The translations under genes and the position numbers were made by a program. From Hyparrhenia diplandra (taxonomy: Eukaryota > Streptophyta > Magnoliopsida > Poales > Poaceae), in assembly GCA_015847255.1 (NCBI GenBank), contig JADLZK010010166.1, positions 372,001 to 436,000 of the forward strand: a stretch of 64,000 nucleotides of DNA. The letters run 5' to 3'. Positions 23,519 to 34,429 of this stretch are shown piece by piece (the first letter of the stretch is position 1; the number at the start of each line of letters is the position of its first letter). The notes under the pieces are model-generated. The model saw nothing but the letters and a program-made list of their open reading frames with translations, did not search any database and had not been told where the DNA came from.

Positions 23519-24126
23519 ACCTACAGACCCAATGACACATCGATCAGCCACTAGACATGAAGTTCGTGACACTTATTAACCACCAGGCTACATAGAACAT
23601 TTGGTGAATGTTTCTAGCTAGCGTTATGTATGTGTTGGTGAGCCAGCCAAAATACCAGTATAAGCAATTCATCAGTAGTATTTCACTTTTTTAGCTAGCG
23701 TTATGTAAAATTTAAAACTAGTGTATATCACTCATCTAAACTCCAAATTGGACGGTCCTTTTTTCTATTTTTTTCTAAATTCATGATATATTATATTATT
23801 GTGTTCTTTATAGCTATTATATTTTTCATATTTTCATATGACTTTGTTTTATCAATTGAAAAAAAATGAAATTATTTTTTAAAAATAGCAACTCCAATTG
23901 ACATTTTGAATCAGTTAATGATTTCACTTGTAAAGTCATGAATACAAAAGTAGTATACATATATATGCTTGCGATTTGTGAACATAGACTATGCCAGCTG
24001 GGCCCCTGAGTTAGAGGGCGCGGTGCAGTCCAGTCGGAACCTTGGTACGTACAGGGTACAGTCCTGAGTCCATGATGCAACATTACGTAAGTGCGTTCAT
24101 GACATGCAAAAGAGCCTAGCACGAAC

Positions 24127-24360
24127 TACCGCTGTCCCTAAAAGAAGCGTCACCGTAGATACGTGTCATAAGTTTATCTCAATTTATAGAAAATGCGTGC
24201 AACATTTAAATTTTTAAATAAATTTATTAAAAAAACTAGATTTGAAGATTTTTCGATGATGCTAATTACTTAGCACAAATGTTTTTATATTTTAATATAT
24301 AATTGCCGCATTTTGTGTCTCGGAAAACGCGGTGACAATCTTTTTAGGGGACGGAGGAGT
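24127..24360. mobile_element. Degraded Stowaway-like MITE inside CACTA 1
   Basis: The ends CGCTGTCCCTAAAAG and TTTTTAGGGGACGGAGGAG are imperfect inverted repeats next to TA. The interior (ATAGAAAATGCGTGCAACAT, AATTACTTAGCACAAA, TAATATATAATTGCCG) is collinear with the intact Stowaway at 35204-35460. Confidence 0.65.
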
Positions 24361-24472
24361 ACGCCTATGTATACATGCAGATTGCGTTTGAACCTTAAAA
24401 TTAACCAGCTGAATAATCTCTTATAAAAATAAAAATAAAAACAAAAATGTAGCAAATATTATAATCATATGT

Positions 24473-24534
24473 CGGATTTGAACCCAGTCCTCTAGCCTCG
24501 AACGCACAAGCCTTAATTAACCAGCTGAACCACA
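24473..24534 (-). repeat. tRNA-like sequence (SINE head or fossil tRNA)
   Basis: On the minus strand GTGGTTCAGCTGGTTAATTA resembles a pol III A box and GGGTTCAAATCC resembles a B box, about 45 bases apart. It is probably tRNA-derived but not a functional tRNA, because no full cloverleaf is apparent. A similar tRNA-like patch (A box AGCCCAATGGTAGCG, B box GAGCTCGAACCTCC) lies at about 22197-22257. Confidence 0.35.
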
Positions 24535-25679
24535 ATATTGTTATTACGTACGTCACGTAACAGTATACTAGTTTGTTTGAAACGCAAGATCATCTATAGG
24601 CTCACTCCGCGGCAACCACAACAGTGCCGATGTGGACGCCATGTCCGTGAACACGCAAGCGACCTCAGCGCCAGAGTAGCTAGCGCTGAGGCGTAATAGC
24701 TCAAGCGCCATCGGGGATAGCGCCGAGTTGAGGGTCCATTTTTTGATGTGGCCATAGGTTCACACAACAACAAATTTTGGCTCCATATACATCCCACAAC
24801 ATTTTCAAATAATTTTGATAAAATGGTAGTACACATGAACCAGAACGTCTCTCATTTTGTCTCAGGAAGTGAGAAAGACATTCTTTTTGGGACTAAGGGT
24901 GTATGCCTTTATGATGGATCTGCACCAACACTTTGTCAAAATCACATGAATTTTTATGTGACGCTTATACACCAAAATCATGTGGCTATGCAAGTTTTTA
25001 GATTTTTCTAGCCATTTTATGGTATTTTAACATTTATTCTTAAGTAATTCAATAAATAACTGTAGTAATAACTAAACTTGGTCAGAGAAAATTTCACAGA
25101 TTCACACAACAACATATTTTAACTCCATAACCATCCCATAAAATTTTCAAATAATTTCAATAAAAGTGGTACTATACATCCTTTAGAACCGGGAACATCT
25201 CCGACTTAGTTATATCGGACTATACTGAGCCATGTATGCTTTTGCGATAGATGTGCAACAACACTTTGTCAAAATCACTTGAATTTTTATGTGATGCTTA
25301 TACATCAAAATCATGCGGCTATGCAAGTTGTTAGATTTTTGTAGCCACTTTATGGTATTTTAATATTTATTCTTTAGCAATTCAACAAATAATTACACTA
25401 ATAACAAAACTTGGCCCAAAATTAAGGCAACCCCAGAAACGAGCTAGAATGGCCCCAAATTTCTACATTAGGTATAACATGCCGTAGGGAACTAGTTTTG
25501 ATCGAGGCAGATGGTATTATTTATATTAAATATGTTTTAATGGAGAACTAAATGTATTTTGACTAGCTAAATAAAAAGAAAAGGAATACGTCAAAGCAGC
25601 CCAACAGTTCACCGGCCTGCAAATTTCTAACTGTTGATTCTTGATCGGATGGACGAAAAGGAGCTGAGATCCACTTCTG

Positions 25680-27260
25680 CGTATAAAACCACCAATCCCT
25701 AGCTCAACCCTACAATTAGCGCCGCCCCATCCCACCACATCACGTTGCCCTCCCGAAAGGGCAGCAGTTCCTTCAACCTTTATTCAGAGACGGATCTCGT
25801 CCACGCTCTCGATCGTATGCCTGCTTACGGGCGAGACGGAGTCTCCGGCGCAGCGGAGGCCACGGCAGCAGCAGCGCATGGTCGGGATCTGGTGAGGCCA
25901 CGGCGGCGGTCGTCGTCCACGACGGCGAACTTGCCATCCATAACCGTGAGGTCGCTGCGTCGCACAACCACCGCGAGGCCGCGGCAGCGCTTGTCCGGCC
26001 AGGCGGCGGCGGCCAAACTGCTCTTGCCAAACCCGTTGGCGACCCTTCGTGCCTCTGCGGCCGCGTGAGGAGGGTGCTGATCGAGTGCAGGTATGTACGT
26101 GTATGTTTCTCAACTGGTCTGCTGCTTGTTGTCTCCTTTACGTTTAATAAGAAATCTTTTGTTTTCTCCCAATCTCTCTGCCCTAACTCGTTCGTCTAGA
26201 ACTGCAGAATACGCTAGCTGAAGTGCTAGTCGCGTCAGGCCATTAGTGATATGCAATTCAAGAAATCATAGCGTTAATTATATTATGCAGTTAAAATACT
26301 TGTTTATCCACATGTTTTCTTCCTAGCGTTTTAAAAAATTAGTCAATGGGAGATCCGATCTGGGAGGGTTGTGATGTGTTCTGACTTGTTAGTCTGACTG
26401 GTTGATATTCATGATGATCTCAGGATCGATCAGGGTCAGGAAGGTGGACATTCTTGAGGGTGTGAATTTTGCTTCTGAATTTGGCACAAGCTGAAGCAGC
26501 ATATCTGATGACCTCCAGGTATTTGATAGACCTTTAAACAAGAAAAGAATCTAGCACTCATTACGTTCCTTTCTCATTCCTGGTAGTTTCTTGGGCAAAT
26601 AACAATGGCCTTTGTTCAGACAGCAACTTGGTAAGCCAACAGACGTGCAAAGCTACAGCTGCAACTTGGTGAGTCAATATTTGCACAAACTTACAGCAAT
26701 TGAGCCAACATATATTTTAAATTCTTTGCAAAGAACTATTTTATCTATGATCAGACCTGGATATGGAACGCCAACATTTTGTGATTTCAATCTCTTTGGA
26801 ATTTTATTGTCTATCTTCAACGGACGGTGTCATGTTTTTTATCCCATCAGGTACAAAAAAAAGCTTCATATATGTGTTTAAAACCTGACAACAGCACTTT
26901 CCTTACTAGCCTGGTGATTCTCACACACATGTTCTTTTAAATATTGGCTATATTTTAGTGATGCATTCGTACGTGCTGAACCAAATTATGGCCTTCCATA
27001 CTAATTTAATCATATTATAGTACCTTGGCTTTTGCTCCCTCTGCCTCTAGCGATTCAACAACAGTAAGTATCTGTTAATTCATTTTTCAGTTTGCTACTT
27101 GGCTGACTTGTTTCGTTTTTTTTTCCGCAGGTCTGTGCATTTGTTGCAGTAGCTCGTATCCAACTCCTCTCATGTAAGCAGCATAGCAACAGGTTGGTGG
27201 CTAGGTGCTATGGCAACAACAACATCGTACAATTCATAGCAAGAAGCAAGTTGGTGAGTA
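25680..27260 (+). other. GC-rich exon-like segment carried in CACTA 1
   Basis: An abrupt rise in GC (about 25745-26070) within an AT-rich element includes the open stretch HDGELAIHNREVAASHNHRE and ends at a possible donor (GTGCAG|GTATGT). Further intron-like AT-rich spacers and pyrimidine-tract acceptors follow (27121-27131, ttttttccgcag). This is the pattern expected of a captured host-gene fragment. I do not recognise the parent gene. Confidence 0.25.
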
Positions 27261-29071
27261 GTTTGGCACTTCTTTGTTCTTGCAACATCTTGTCAAGACC
27301 GCGTGCTTCCGGCAGTTGGAGATATGGCACAACATGTTTCATATGTTTCATGACATGAATCAGGAGTGTCTTTGATGTCGTAGTGGGCTGCCATGGTGTC
27401 TGCTGGGTACTATGATATTATTTTTGACATGTTGTAGTCATGTATGAGATGTGAAGGTTGTAATGCGTTCCATGTATGGTTACTAGAATAGTGGATCTAT
27501 TTATCTATAGAATTGTTTGGTCATTCTAATATCATTTGCAAATTGCAATTAAATTATCACATGTACTTCTGTGATGAAACTGATGGTGTATTCTATGACG
27601 AAATAACAACTAATTAGATCAAGACACGCCACCGCCACGTCGATAATGACATCACCGCCATGTCAGCATTGGCGTTAGTTGCCACGTCAGCTTATAACGC
27701 TGTCCGAACGGAACCAAACGGTCGTTAACGACGATAATCTGGGACAACCCGGTGGCGTAACTAGATTGTCACGGACAACGGACGCCGTTAACGCGCCCGT
27801 CAAGATGGCCGTCGCGGGCGGAGATTATGTCGAAAATGAGGTTTCATGCATGACCAAAAGGCATCGCCACGAGACTAAATCCACATCCATGACGACTCGT
27901 TATTCGTCACGCATTGGTGGCACATCTATGACGAAAATATGCATTTGGTCACCGATGACCAAATGTGACGCGACCCCGATGGACGATTTCGATATCGTCA
28001 TTAGCTTGTCACAAATAGACACCAGTGGCGTTTTTGGCATCTTGGTGACGTTAGGTGAACGTCATGGATGCAAACATTCCTACTAGTGGCATGAGGCAGC
28101 CAAAGGGGTATAAATAGGCTCCACCACGAAATGGAGCCGTTGGGGAGGAACATGCAATTCTGCCGGGCGCCGGCCGCGCGCCGACGGACTCATGCATGAG
28201 TCCGGTCGATGAGTCCGTCACAACCGACAAAACCCAACCTACCAAATTTAGAACCCCTGTGCATGCGTTCGGTCAGGAAATCATGCGTCCGGTGCATGCT
28301 TCCGGTGCATGTGTCCGGTCACTCGAGAACAACCCACGAAAAACATGCTCTCTGTTTCTTTGACCGAACCACACACCGGTGCGTCCGGTCGATCCTCGCA
28401 TGCTTCCGATCGCGGGTCCGGCCACCGCGTCCGGCCGCCTTTGAGTCGCGAAATTCCGTCGTTTTCGTCATTCCTTCGCCTTTGCTCCAAACCGACTTCC
28501 GTCACTTGTTTCTTGTTGCCGACACGTCGAAGAACACCTCGACACCATGTGTTATCATTTTGAAAACATTTTTCATCAAGCGCGGAGTTAGCTCTTTAGG
28601 TTAGAATGCATGCATATGAATTTTGAACCTAAAGGCACATGAGGACCGATATGTACGATAAGTTTCCCCTCTTTATAGTACGGCTTATCGATCCTATAAC
28701 CACTCACACCCTCTATGGTGTCTTGAGTGTGAAAACAAAATCCCTATGGTTATACCTTTGCCTTGGGGTCAATTGATCTCCAAACCTCACGAGTTGCATG
28801 CTTGATCATCTTTTGGATCACCTCGACCCATCCTCCATGATCACCATGCACCAACTCCGGCACACGACCAATCTCAATCTAGTCAAACACTTAGCATCGA
28901 GAGATTAGTCCTTAGGTGTCACTAATTATCCAAAACCAAACTAGAGATCTTCACCAACATTGTGGGTGTTTGGTTGCATGTTTACACTTGAGTGTTGTCA
29001 CCGTGGAGCTCCAGGGGTGACTTTACCTCCTCCCCTCATACCCCTCTACTTAAACTCATTGGAGTGCATGG

Positions 29072-29458
29072 TTGCAGTCTTCACTCGCTCACCGCTCACT
29101 TTTCCTCACCAGCTCGCCTCCTCTCCTCCTCGTCTTCTTGCCTCATCCGTCCTCCTCCCCCCCCTTAATCGGCCGACGGCGACGAAGGTCCGGCGGCGGG
29201 GATGGCGACGCTCCGTTGGACCAGGCCATGGCAGCCATGCACCGCGTATTGGAGGCTTGCGGCGGTGCCCCGGTGTGCGTGCGGCTTTTGTCGTCCCCCG
29301 CGCGGTCGGCGTTAGCAACCTCGCCGTCGAGGTCACGCACCGACGACAGCCAAGAAGGCCACTCCAGCGAGCGCACCGAGCCCTACCACGAGTCTGCTTT
29401 TGAGGTAACTCAAAACCCTAACCCTAACCCAAACCCTAAGCCTTGGATGATCCGCTAG
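29072..29458 (+). other. GC-rich exon-like leader with telobox
   Basis: An open stretch of about 128 codons with a Pro/Ser/Arg-rich start and MHRVLEACGGAPVCVRLL. Near its end is a short run of CCCTAA units (about 29411-29443). It lies upstream of the GRF-like zinc-finger segment on the same strand and may be the first exon of a PIF/Harbinger accessory ORF. No confident assignment. Confidence 0.25.
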
Positions 29459-29596
29459 ATTGGTGCTACATGATTCCCTTCTTGAAATTGATTGTGGGTA
29501 GTACTTTGATGTCAAAAAGATTTCTGATTGAATCCGATTTTATCATGAATGCGTCGGATTTTTTGATCATTTCGATTTTCTCCCAAATTTCTTAGG

Positions 29597-29765
29597 GGGC
29601 AACCGATTCGAGCTACCCCAACAAGCTTCCTGAGTCGGAGTGGTCCGGCCTCAGTCATGTCAGGTTGCCCAAGTGCTACCACCGTCGCTTTTGTGTGCTG
29701 AAGAAGGCTTGGGGCGGCAAGCACTCCGGCCAGCGCTTTTTGGGATGTCCGATCAAGGCGCTTAT
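29597..29765 (+). pseudogene. GRF-type zinc-finger-like fragment
   Basis: Translation gives LPKCYHRRFCVLKKAWGGKH followed by SGQRFLGCP. The spacing of Cys/His residues and the GxRFxGCP end resemble plant GRF zinc fingers, which often occur in transposon-associated proteins. It is short and no flanking domain was recognised. It adjoins the opposite-strand transposase remnant. Confidence 0.35.
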
Positions 29766-29769
29766 ACAA

Positions 29770-30213
29770 CTCCATCCTTGAAGAATGGATTCCACCTCCT
29801 ACTATTGCCTATTTTGGCAGGCACTTCATTGGTGGGAGGCTTTATCATATCATCCCTGAGTTCACCTACTGCATACAACACCTCCTAAAAATACCTACTG
29901 ATTGTTTCAAGGGACCTCTGAAGAGAGGAGTGAGTACCCCTGAATCTCGGTTGGGTCCAACTACCATCAAGAACATTGCAACATGTTCTTTTACAGTCAT
30001 GTGGTTGCTTGGTCTCAGCAGCCCCCTATTCTTCAACAGAGAACAGAGTTGGAAGAAAGGAGCTCTCCTCATCCTAAGCAGCTCAACACAACGATGGTCA
30101 TCAGCTTGGTAAATGTACCTAAGGTTTTGGTTCCTCTCAACTTCTCTTGCACTCAAAGGTCCATTGGTGATCCCACGCCAAGAGGAAGACAACCTCCCAA
30201 ATCTGACAAAGAG
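29770..30213 (-). pseudogene. PIF/Harbinger-type transposase remnant
   Basis: The minus strand reads RNQNLRYIYQADDHRCVELL, RMRRAPFFQLCSLL and HMTVKEHVAMFLMVVG. After a frame change it reads ETISRYF, a stop, EVLYAVGELRDDMIKPP and RRWNPFFKD. This order matches the N-terminal (DUF8040-like) and linker part of plant Harbinger transposases that precedes the first catalytic Asp. The DDE catalytic part is missing, and there is a frameshift and at least one stop. It supports the Harbinger nature of the outer element 20574-31152. Confidence 0.7.
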
Positions 30214-30239
30214 CCAAGCAGTGTTGCGCCCCTAGTGAG

Positions 30240-31150
30240 TTGGTGACGCCTAGTTGAACGAACCATGGTGCTATATAGAAATGAAATCGGAATTAGATGA
30301 ATCAAGGACCCTGATTGAATGGATCAGGTGCAACACGCGACGGTGCGCCCCCTGATCCGAAAAAATGAAGACCAAGCAAACATCTAGTAGTAGTAATGGA
30401 AACCTTAGCCTTTCAATAGAGACGGCTGCAACCCCAGGTGGTGCGCCTCCCAGATCTTGAAAAAGATGACTTGAACAACCAATCGGCTAGTAAACTCCGG
30501 GGCTACAAACTTGCAAACTTTTAGCAAAGCGGTAGTAATCACACCCTAGCATTTCACATGGATCATTTGTGTCCGAGTGGTGCGCCTCACGATCCGCAAC
30601 CATCATCGACCAAGAACCCTCAAGCTCAGCAACAAGATCCAATGAAATCAGTGGAACAGTATTCGAGACCGTGAGAAATACAACCACCACGAGGGAGAAG
30701 GAAGGGGAGAGGGGAAGATAGGACCGCGGCCTCACCAGTTGCCTTGGGGCTTACCAGGATCTCCGACGAGCACCGCCGGCAGCGACGGCACTGCGAGGAG
30801 GACGGTGGGAGTGGGGGGGGAGAGGGAGAGCGAGAGAGCGAGTGTGGAGAACGGCTAGACCAGGAGAGCGAAAGTGAACAAGTACCACGACTAACCCTTG
30901 CCAGGCGGTGAGGCCAATCGTTTTATACGGCGGCCAGCCATGCCAACTAGGCCCACCACTTCGCCCAAGCTCAGAGCCGCGCAGAGCCTGGCTAGGAAAG
31001 AAACACCAACCCAATGTTTCAATTTGGCCTAGCTAGGAGGGTACGAATGGCCAGAATTGGCCTGGCTAGGCACCCTTAGTTTGCAACCGAACAACAAATT
31101 CTTGGCCCATCCTAGCATGGCTAGCCCAAATGCCAGCAACCAAACACACC
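30240..31150. other. Right flank of the Harbinger-like element, noncoding
   Basis: Contains a repeated phrase ending in GGTGCGCCtC(c/a)(c/a)GAtC (30330-30600) about three times at roughly 100-base spacing, and pyrimidine/purine-rich stretches. No gene was seen. The last 190 bases carry CCTAGC(C/T)AGGC motifs typical of the element's ends. Confidence 0.3.
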
Positions 31151-31669
31151 CATAGGAGCCATCTGTGAGATCGGTTGGGGGTCCGTCGGTCGGCTTCCCT
31201 TCTCCTAGGGACTTAACATAGCCCCTTTATGTTAGACTATTGTCACGGCCTAATTTTGCATTTGTTTTCAGTATGTTAATCATCATGGTTGTGCCCCTTT
31301 ATTACTTATCTGGATTAAATTATGCCTAAATTCCTAACACGATTTTCTCTGTATATCATATATGTTCTTTATTACTATAATAATATTACGCTTGATATAT
31401 ATATTTGTGATCAACATGAATGCACTGTGCGATTCTTTTTTTCCCCGTAGTATCTGGTGATTATCTCAAGTCGAACTGAGAGAATAACACTTTAATGTAT
31501 ACCGTCATTATGGTGGGACGTCAAAGTTAATTATTACAGTATTACCCAATAAATACCCAGGGTAAATACAAAATACTTTGCTAAATAACAACTAGGTCCA
31601 ATTTCCTTGAGCCTACCTTCAAGAGCTGGAGTTGTATTCGCTCCCGGTGAAAACCCACAGCACATCAAA

Positions 31670-32167
31670 GGAAAAAGTCTACATCACCCCTCAACTATGG
31701 GTGGTAGATTACATAACCCCAACCTATGAAACGGTCTATATCACCCCATGAACTTTTCAAAACTGGTCAAATTACCCCCCCTAAAGCAGTTTTCAAAAAT
31801 CATAGTAAATCATAAAAAAATCATAAAATGGAAAATCAAATTGTGTTAGACTCTAAATGAGTAGATCTACACAATGATCATATAATATGGTATGCTTTAG
31901 TGCAGTTTTTTTACAGCTATGAGGAAAAACAGAATTTTAATGCTGCAGCAAAAAAAAATGAACTAAAGCATACCATATTATATGTTTAGTGTGTAGATCT
32001 ACTCATTTGAGTCTAACACAATTTGATTTTTTATTTTATGATTTTTTGTGATTTACTATGATTTTTCAAAACTGCTTTAGGGGGTAATTTGACCGGTTTT
32101 TCAAAGTTCAGGGGGTGATATAGACCGCTTTTATAGGTAGTTGAGGGGGTGATGTAGACTTTTTTCC
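31670..32167. mobile_element. Second foldback MULE of the same family
   Basis: A 498-bp element begins GGAAAAAGTCTACATCACCC and ends with the inverted complement (GGGTGATGTAGACTTTTTTCC, one extra T). Flanks are ACATCAAA and ACATCGAA, an imperfect 8-9 bp target duplication. The arms meet near 31925. Both the terminal GGAAAAAGTC and the interior (TAAATCATA...AAATCATAAAAT, AGATCTACAC, ATGCTTTAGT) match the element at 18517-19445. It sits about 70 bases upstream of the TSR2 start codon. Confidence 0.85.
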
Positions 32168-32234
32168 ACATCGAACGATCGATCGACAGATCCCATCATC
32201 CCGAGGCCAAACCTAAATTAAACCCCTGAGGGCC

Positions 32235-34161
32235 ATGGCCTCAACCCTCGGCCAGCAGGGCGGTGCTGTCCGACGAGGGGCGGCGGCAATGGCGGAGTGC
32301 ATCGGCCTGGTATTCGGCAGGTGGACGGCGCTGCAGCTGGCAGTGCGGAACCGGTGGGGCGGTGGCAATTCTCAGGCCAAGGCCGACCAGCTCGCCTCCT
32401 CCGTCCTCTCCTGGTTCACCCGCAACGCCGCCCAAGGTCTCCACTGATCTCTCGTCGATCTCCACCCTGCATGTATTGATGAAGGAATTACGATTGATTT
32501 ACTTTGTTTGGTTTCGTTTGTGCGCGATCAAGGGGAGGGACCGCTTGACCAGCAGGAGCTGGAGGATTTGATCTACGACGGCATGGACGAGTCCTTCAAC
32601 GCCGACATTGAGGATGGGAGCGTTGAGGAGGTATATATCTATTCTTCTTCTCCTGGTTTAATTTAAATTCTCTCTGTATAATCTAGTCTCTCATTCATGA
32701 ATGAAATCGATCTGTAGCTAGTTAATACGATCGGAAACTAGAGAAAATTAGTACCACGTTATTCGTAAAAATGAACTTGGGGAATTTGTTGATCAGAAGA
32801 TATAGCTGCAGCAGTGTTGCCTTTCAAACTTTTTTTCTTTTTGGCCAAACTTTCAAACTTAATTTGGACCAAGAGACATTCCTTCAGATGCGCAAAATAA
32901 ATAAAACCTTGTTATTTTATTCTCATTTTTTTTTCTGACAAATAAAATTTTCTGGCCCTCTCCCCAGTTACAAAATTATTTTTGTTTGAAGCAATGTTTT
33001 CAACAGAAGCTATTTGCCAGTATATGTATCTGAAAAATATATATTAATAAAGATGAGTATACATCTCAAAATATAAAGTATTATATGACTAATAAATTAG
33101 ATGGGCTTATGAGCAGCAAGCAGGGGAAGAACAGAGCAGAATAGTGAGGGCACATTTTCAAAAAAAAAAAAATCGAAAGCGTGCCCATTGACACGTATTG
33201 TATTGAAGGAAAAATAGAGTTTTACGCATTTTCAATTTCAATGTTTAAATACAATTTCTAGTTGCCTTCTCCAAGACTCCAACACATAGACTCAGCAGTT
33301 ATCACTATTTTATTAGTGCTGGTTACTCTACCATTGGGCCTGGCCTGCCTCCTTTGGCCTGGGCCTTGCGCCTTCAACTCCCTGCTCACGCTCCTCTTCT
33401 TCCTGGGCCCAATCTGCTGTTCATCGCGTCGTGCCACTGATGGAGCAGGTTCACTACTGACACAGTTATATTACAGTCTTTCCCACAGCTGCCAAAAGAT
33501 GTTGTTGATTATTCATTATTGTTCATTTTTGTGTGGAGTCGGGCTTAATTTCATTTGCATGCATCGACATCGTCATCAATTTAATTTGTTCCGTTTAAAG
33601 CTGCTGAGACACTTAACCCTTTTCTCTTCACCCAAGCAGGTTACTAAGCATCTGATGATTATGTACACACGCTGTCTGCGACAGAACTATTCGTACATCG
33701 ATAAGCTTAGGAAGACACGACTCGCAGGCAGTTCCATTACCCAGAGCAAAGAGGTCATAACTTTGAAACTTTAGAGCTATTGATAAATTGTGCAAAAATG
33801 TGCTATGTTTCTCTTGTGCCGTTCCCTTTGGCGGCCTAAATTCTGTCCGTCGTGGCGCACCCTTTATATAACATTGGTGGCTGTTGTTATATAACATCAT
33901 TGGAAGTTGTTATATAACAATCGTCGCATTCCTCACCCATGGTGCGTAAATTAAGTGAACTCACAGTTTGGTCTCATTCCCTCTTCTGAAACAGATATTG
34001 GCAGGCTATAGTAGCAGCAATGACCAGAGCTCACGCTCAAACGAAGATGATGATGGAGCAGGCCCAATGGAGGTTGAGGCGCAGGCGCCACGCAACCCGA
34101 GACCCCCAAGCCCGTCCCCGATGCGGATGGATGGACCACGGTGCCGACTAGGCGCCGCTAG
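32235..34161 (+). CDS. TSR2: Pre-rRNA-processing protein TSR2 homologue (4 exons)
   Basis: TSR2 is a nuclear/nucleolar factor that in yeast chaperones ribosomal protein eS26 and supports 20S pre-rRNA processing. Exons read: 32235-32436, 32533-32630, 33640-33753 and 33995 to the stop. Exon 1 contains ECIGLVFGRWTALQLAVRNR and the family-defining WGG motif, then SQAKADQLASSVLSWF. Exon 2 has the acidic ELEDLIYDGMDESFNADIED, exon 3 has KHLMIMYTRCLRQNYSYIDK, and exon 4 is acidic then basic. The typical ending (PVPDADGWTTVP) is present but one base out of frame. A base appears missing near 34095-34110, so as read the protein continues to 34201 with an atypical tail; the conserved frame stops at 34161. 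The exon 1 donor (AAG|GTCTCC) is weak. An internal ATG at 32289 is the alternative start. Confidence 0.8.
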
Positions 34162-34429
34162 AGCACAGAAGAAAGGAAGAACATCGAAGCCCATCAACTG
34201 AATGATATGTAGTAAACCGACATAATAGTTACACATCATGTTCAGGTGCAATCTTGCAGAATAAGAACATGTATTAAACCTACATAGTAGTTACCAACCT
34301 TTGCAGTGACTAGTTTCATTTTAGCACACCATGTGTAGAGTTCATTATCTTTAACCTTTTTTGGTCTAGGTTTACATACCCATCCGCTTTATAAATTAAT
34401 ATAATAAAACCGCAATTTTATGTTAAGAA

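Larger units (their letters stand above)
21640..28088. mobile_element. Non-autonomous CACTA (En/Spm-like) element 1
   Basis: The left terminus is CACCAAGTAGAAATG and the right terminus in reverse complement is CACTAGTAGGAATG. Both continue into CATCCATGAC after a few bases. It is flanked by GCA on both sides (21637-21639, 28089-28091), the 3-bp target duplication of CACTA elements. Both sub-terminal regions (21.66-22.1 and 27.55-28.08 kb) are rich in TGACGAAA, CGTCAT and GTGACG motifs in both orientations, as is typical for transposase-binding arrays. No transposase was recognised in 6.4 kb. The interior contains a Stowaway-like element, a retroposon tail and a GC-rich exon-like patch. Confidence 0.8.
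20755..28959. mobile_element. LTR-like or other repeat split by the CACTA element
   Basis: TTGTGG occurs immediately left (20749-20754) and right (28960-28965) of this segment. The left part holds a G run followed by TTGAATAGG, a motif I associate with dispersed grass repeats. Near the left edge is TGTAAGGTCC and the right edge ends TTCACCAACA. Without the CACTA element it would be about 1.75 kb. No coding domain was recognised; the class is uncertain. Confidence 0.35.
20574..31152. mobile_element. Nested PIF/Harbinger-like element (outer shell)
   Basis: The left end is GGGCGTGTTTGGTT after ATA, and the right end is AACCAAACACACCC before ATA. The termini are imperfect inverted repeats with a 3-bp AT-type flank. 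Sub-terminal CCCATCCTAGCATGGCTAG occurs near both ends (about 20608 and 31108). A PIF/Harbinger-type transposase remnant lies inside near the right end (29770-30213). The interior is inflated by an LTR-like insertion, which itself contains a CACTA element. That the two termini belong to one element is inferred from these matches. Confidence 0.45.
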
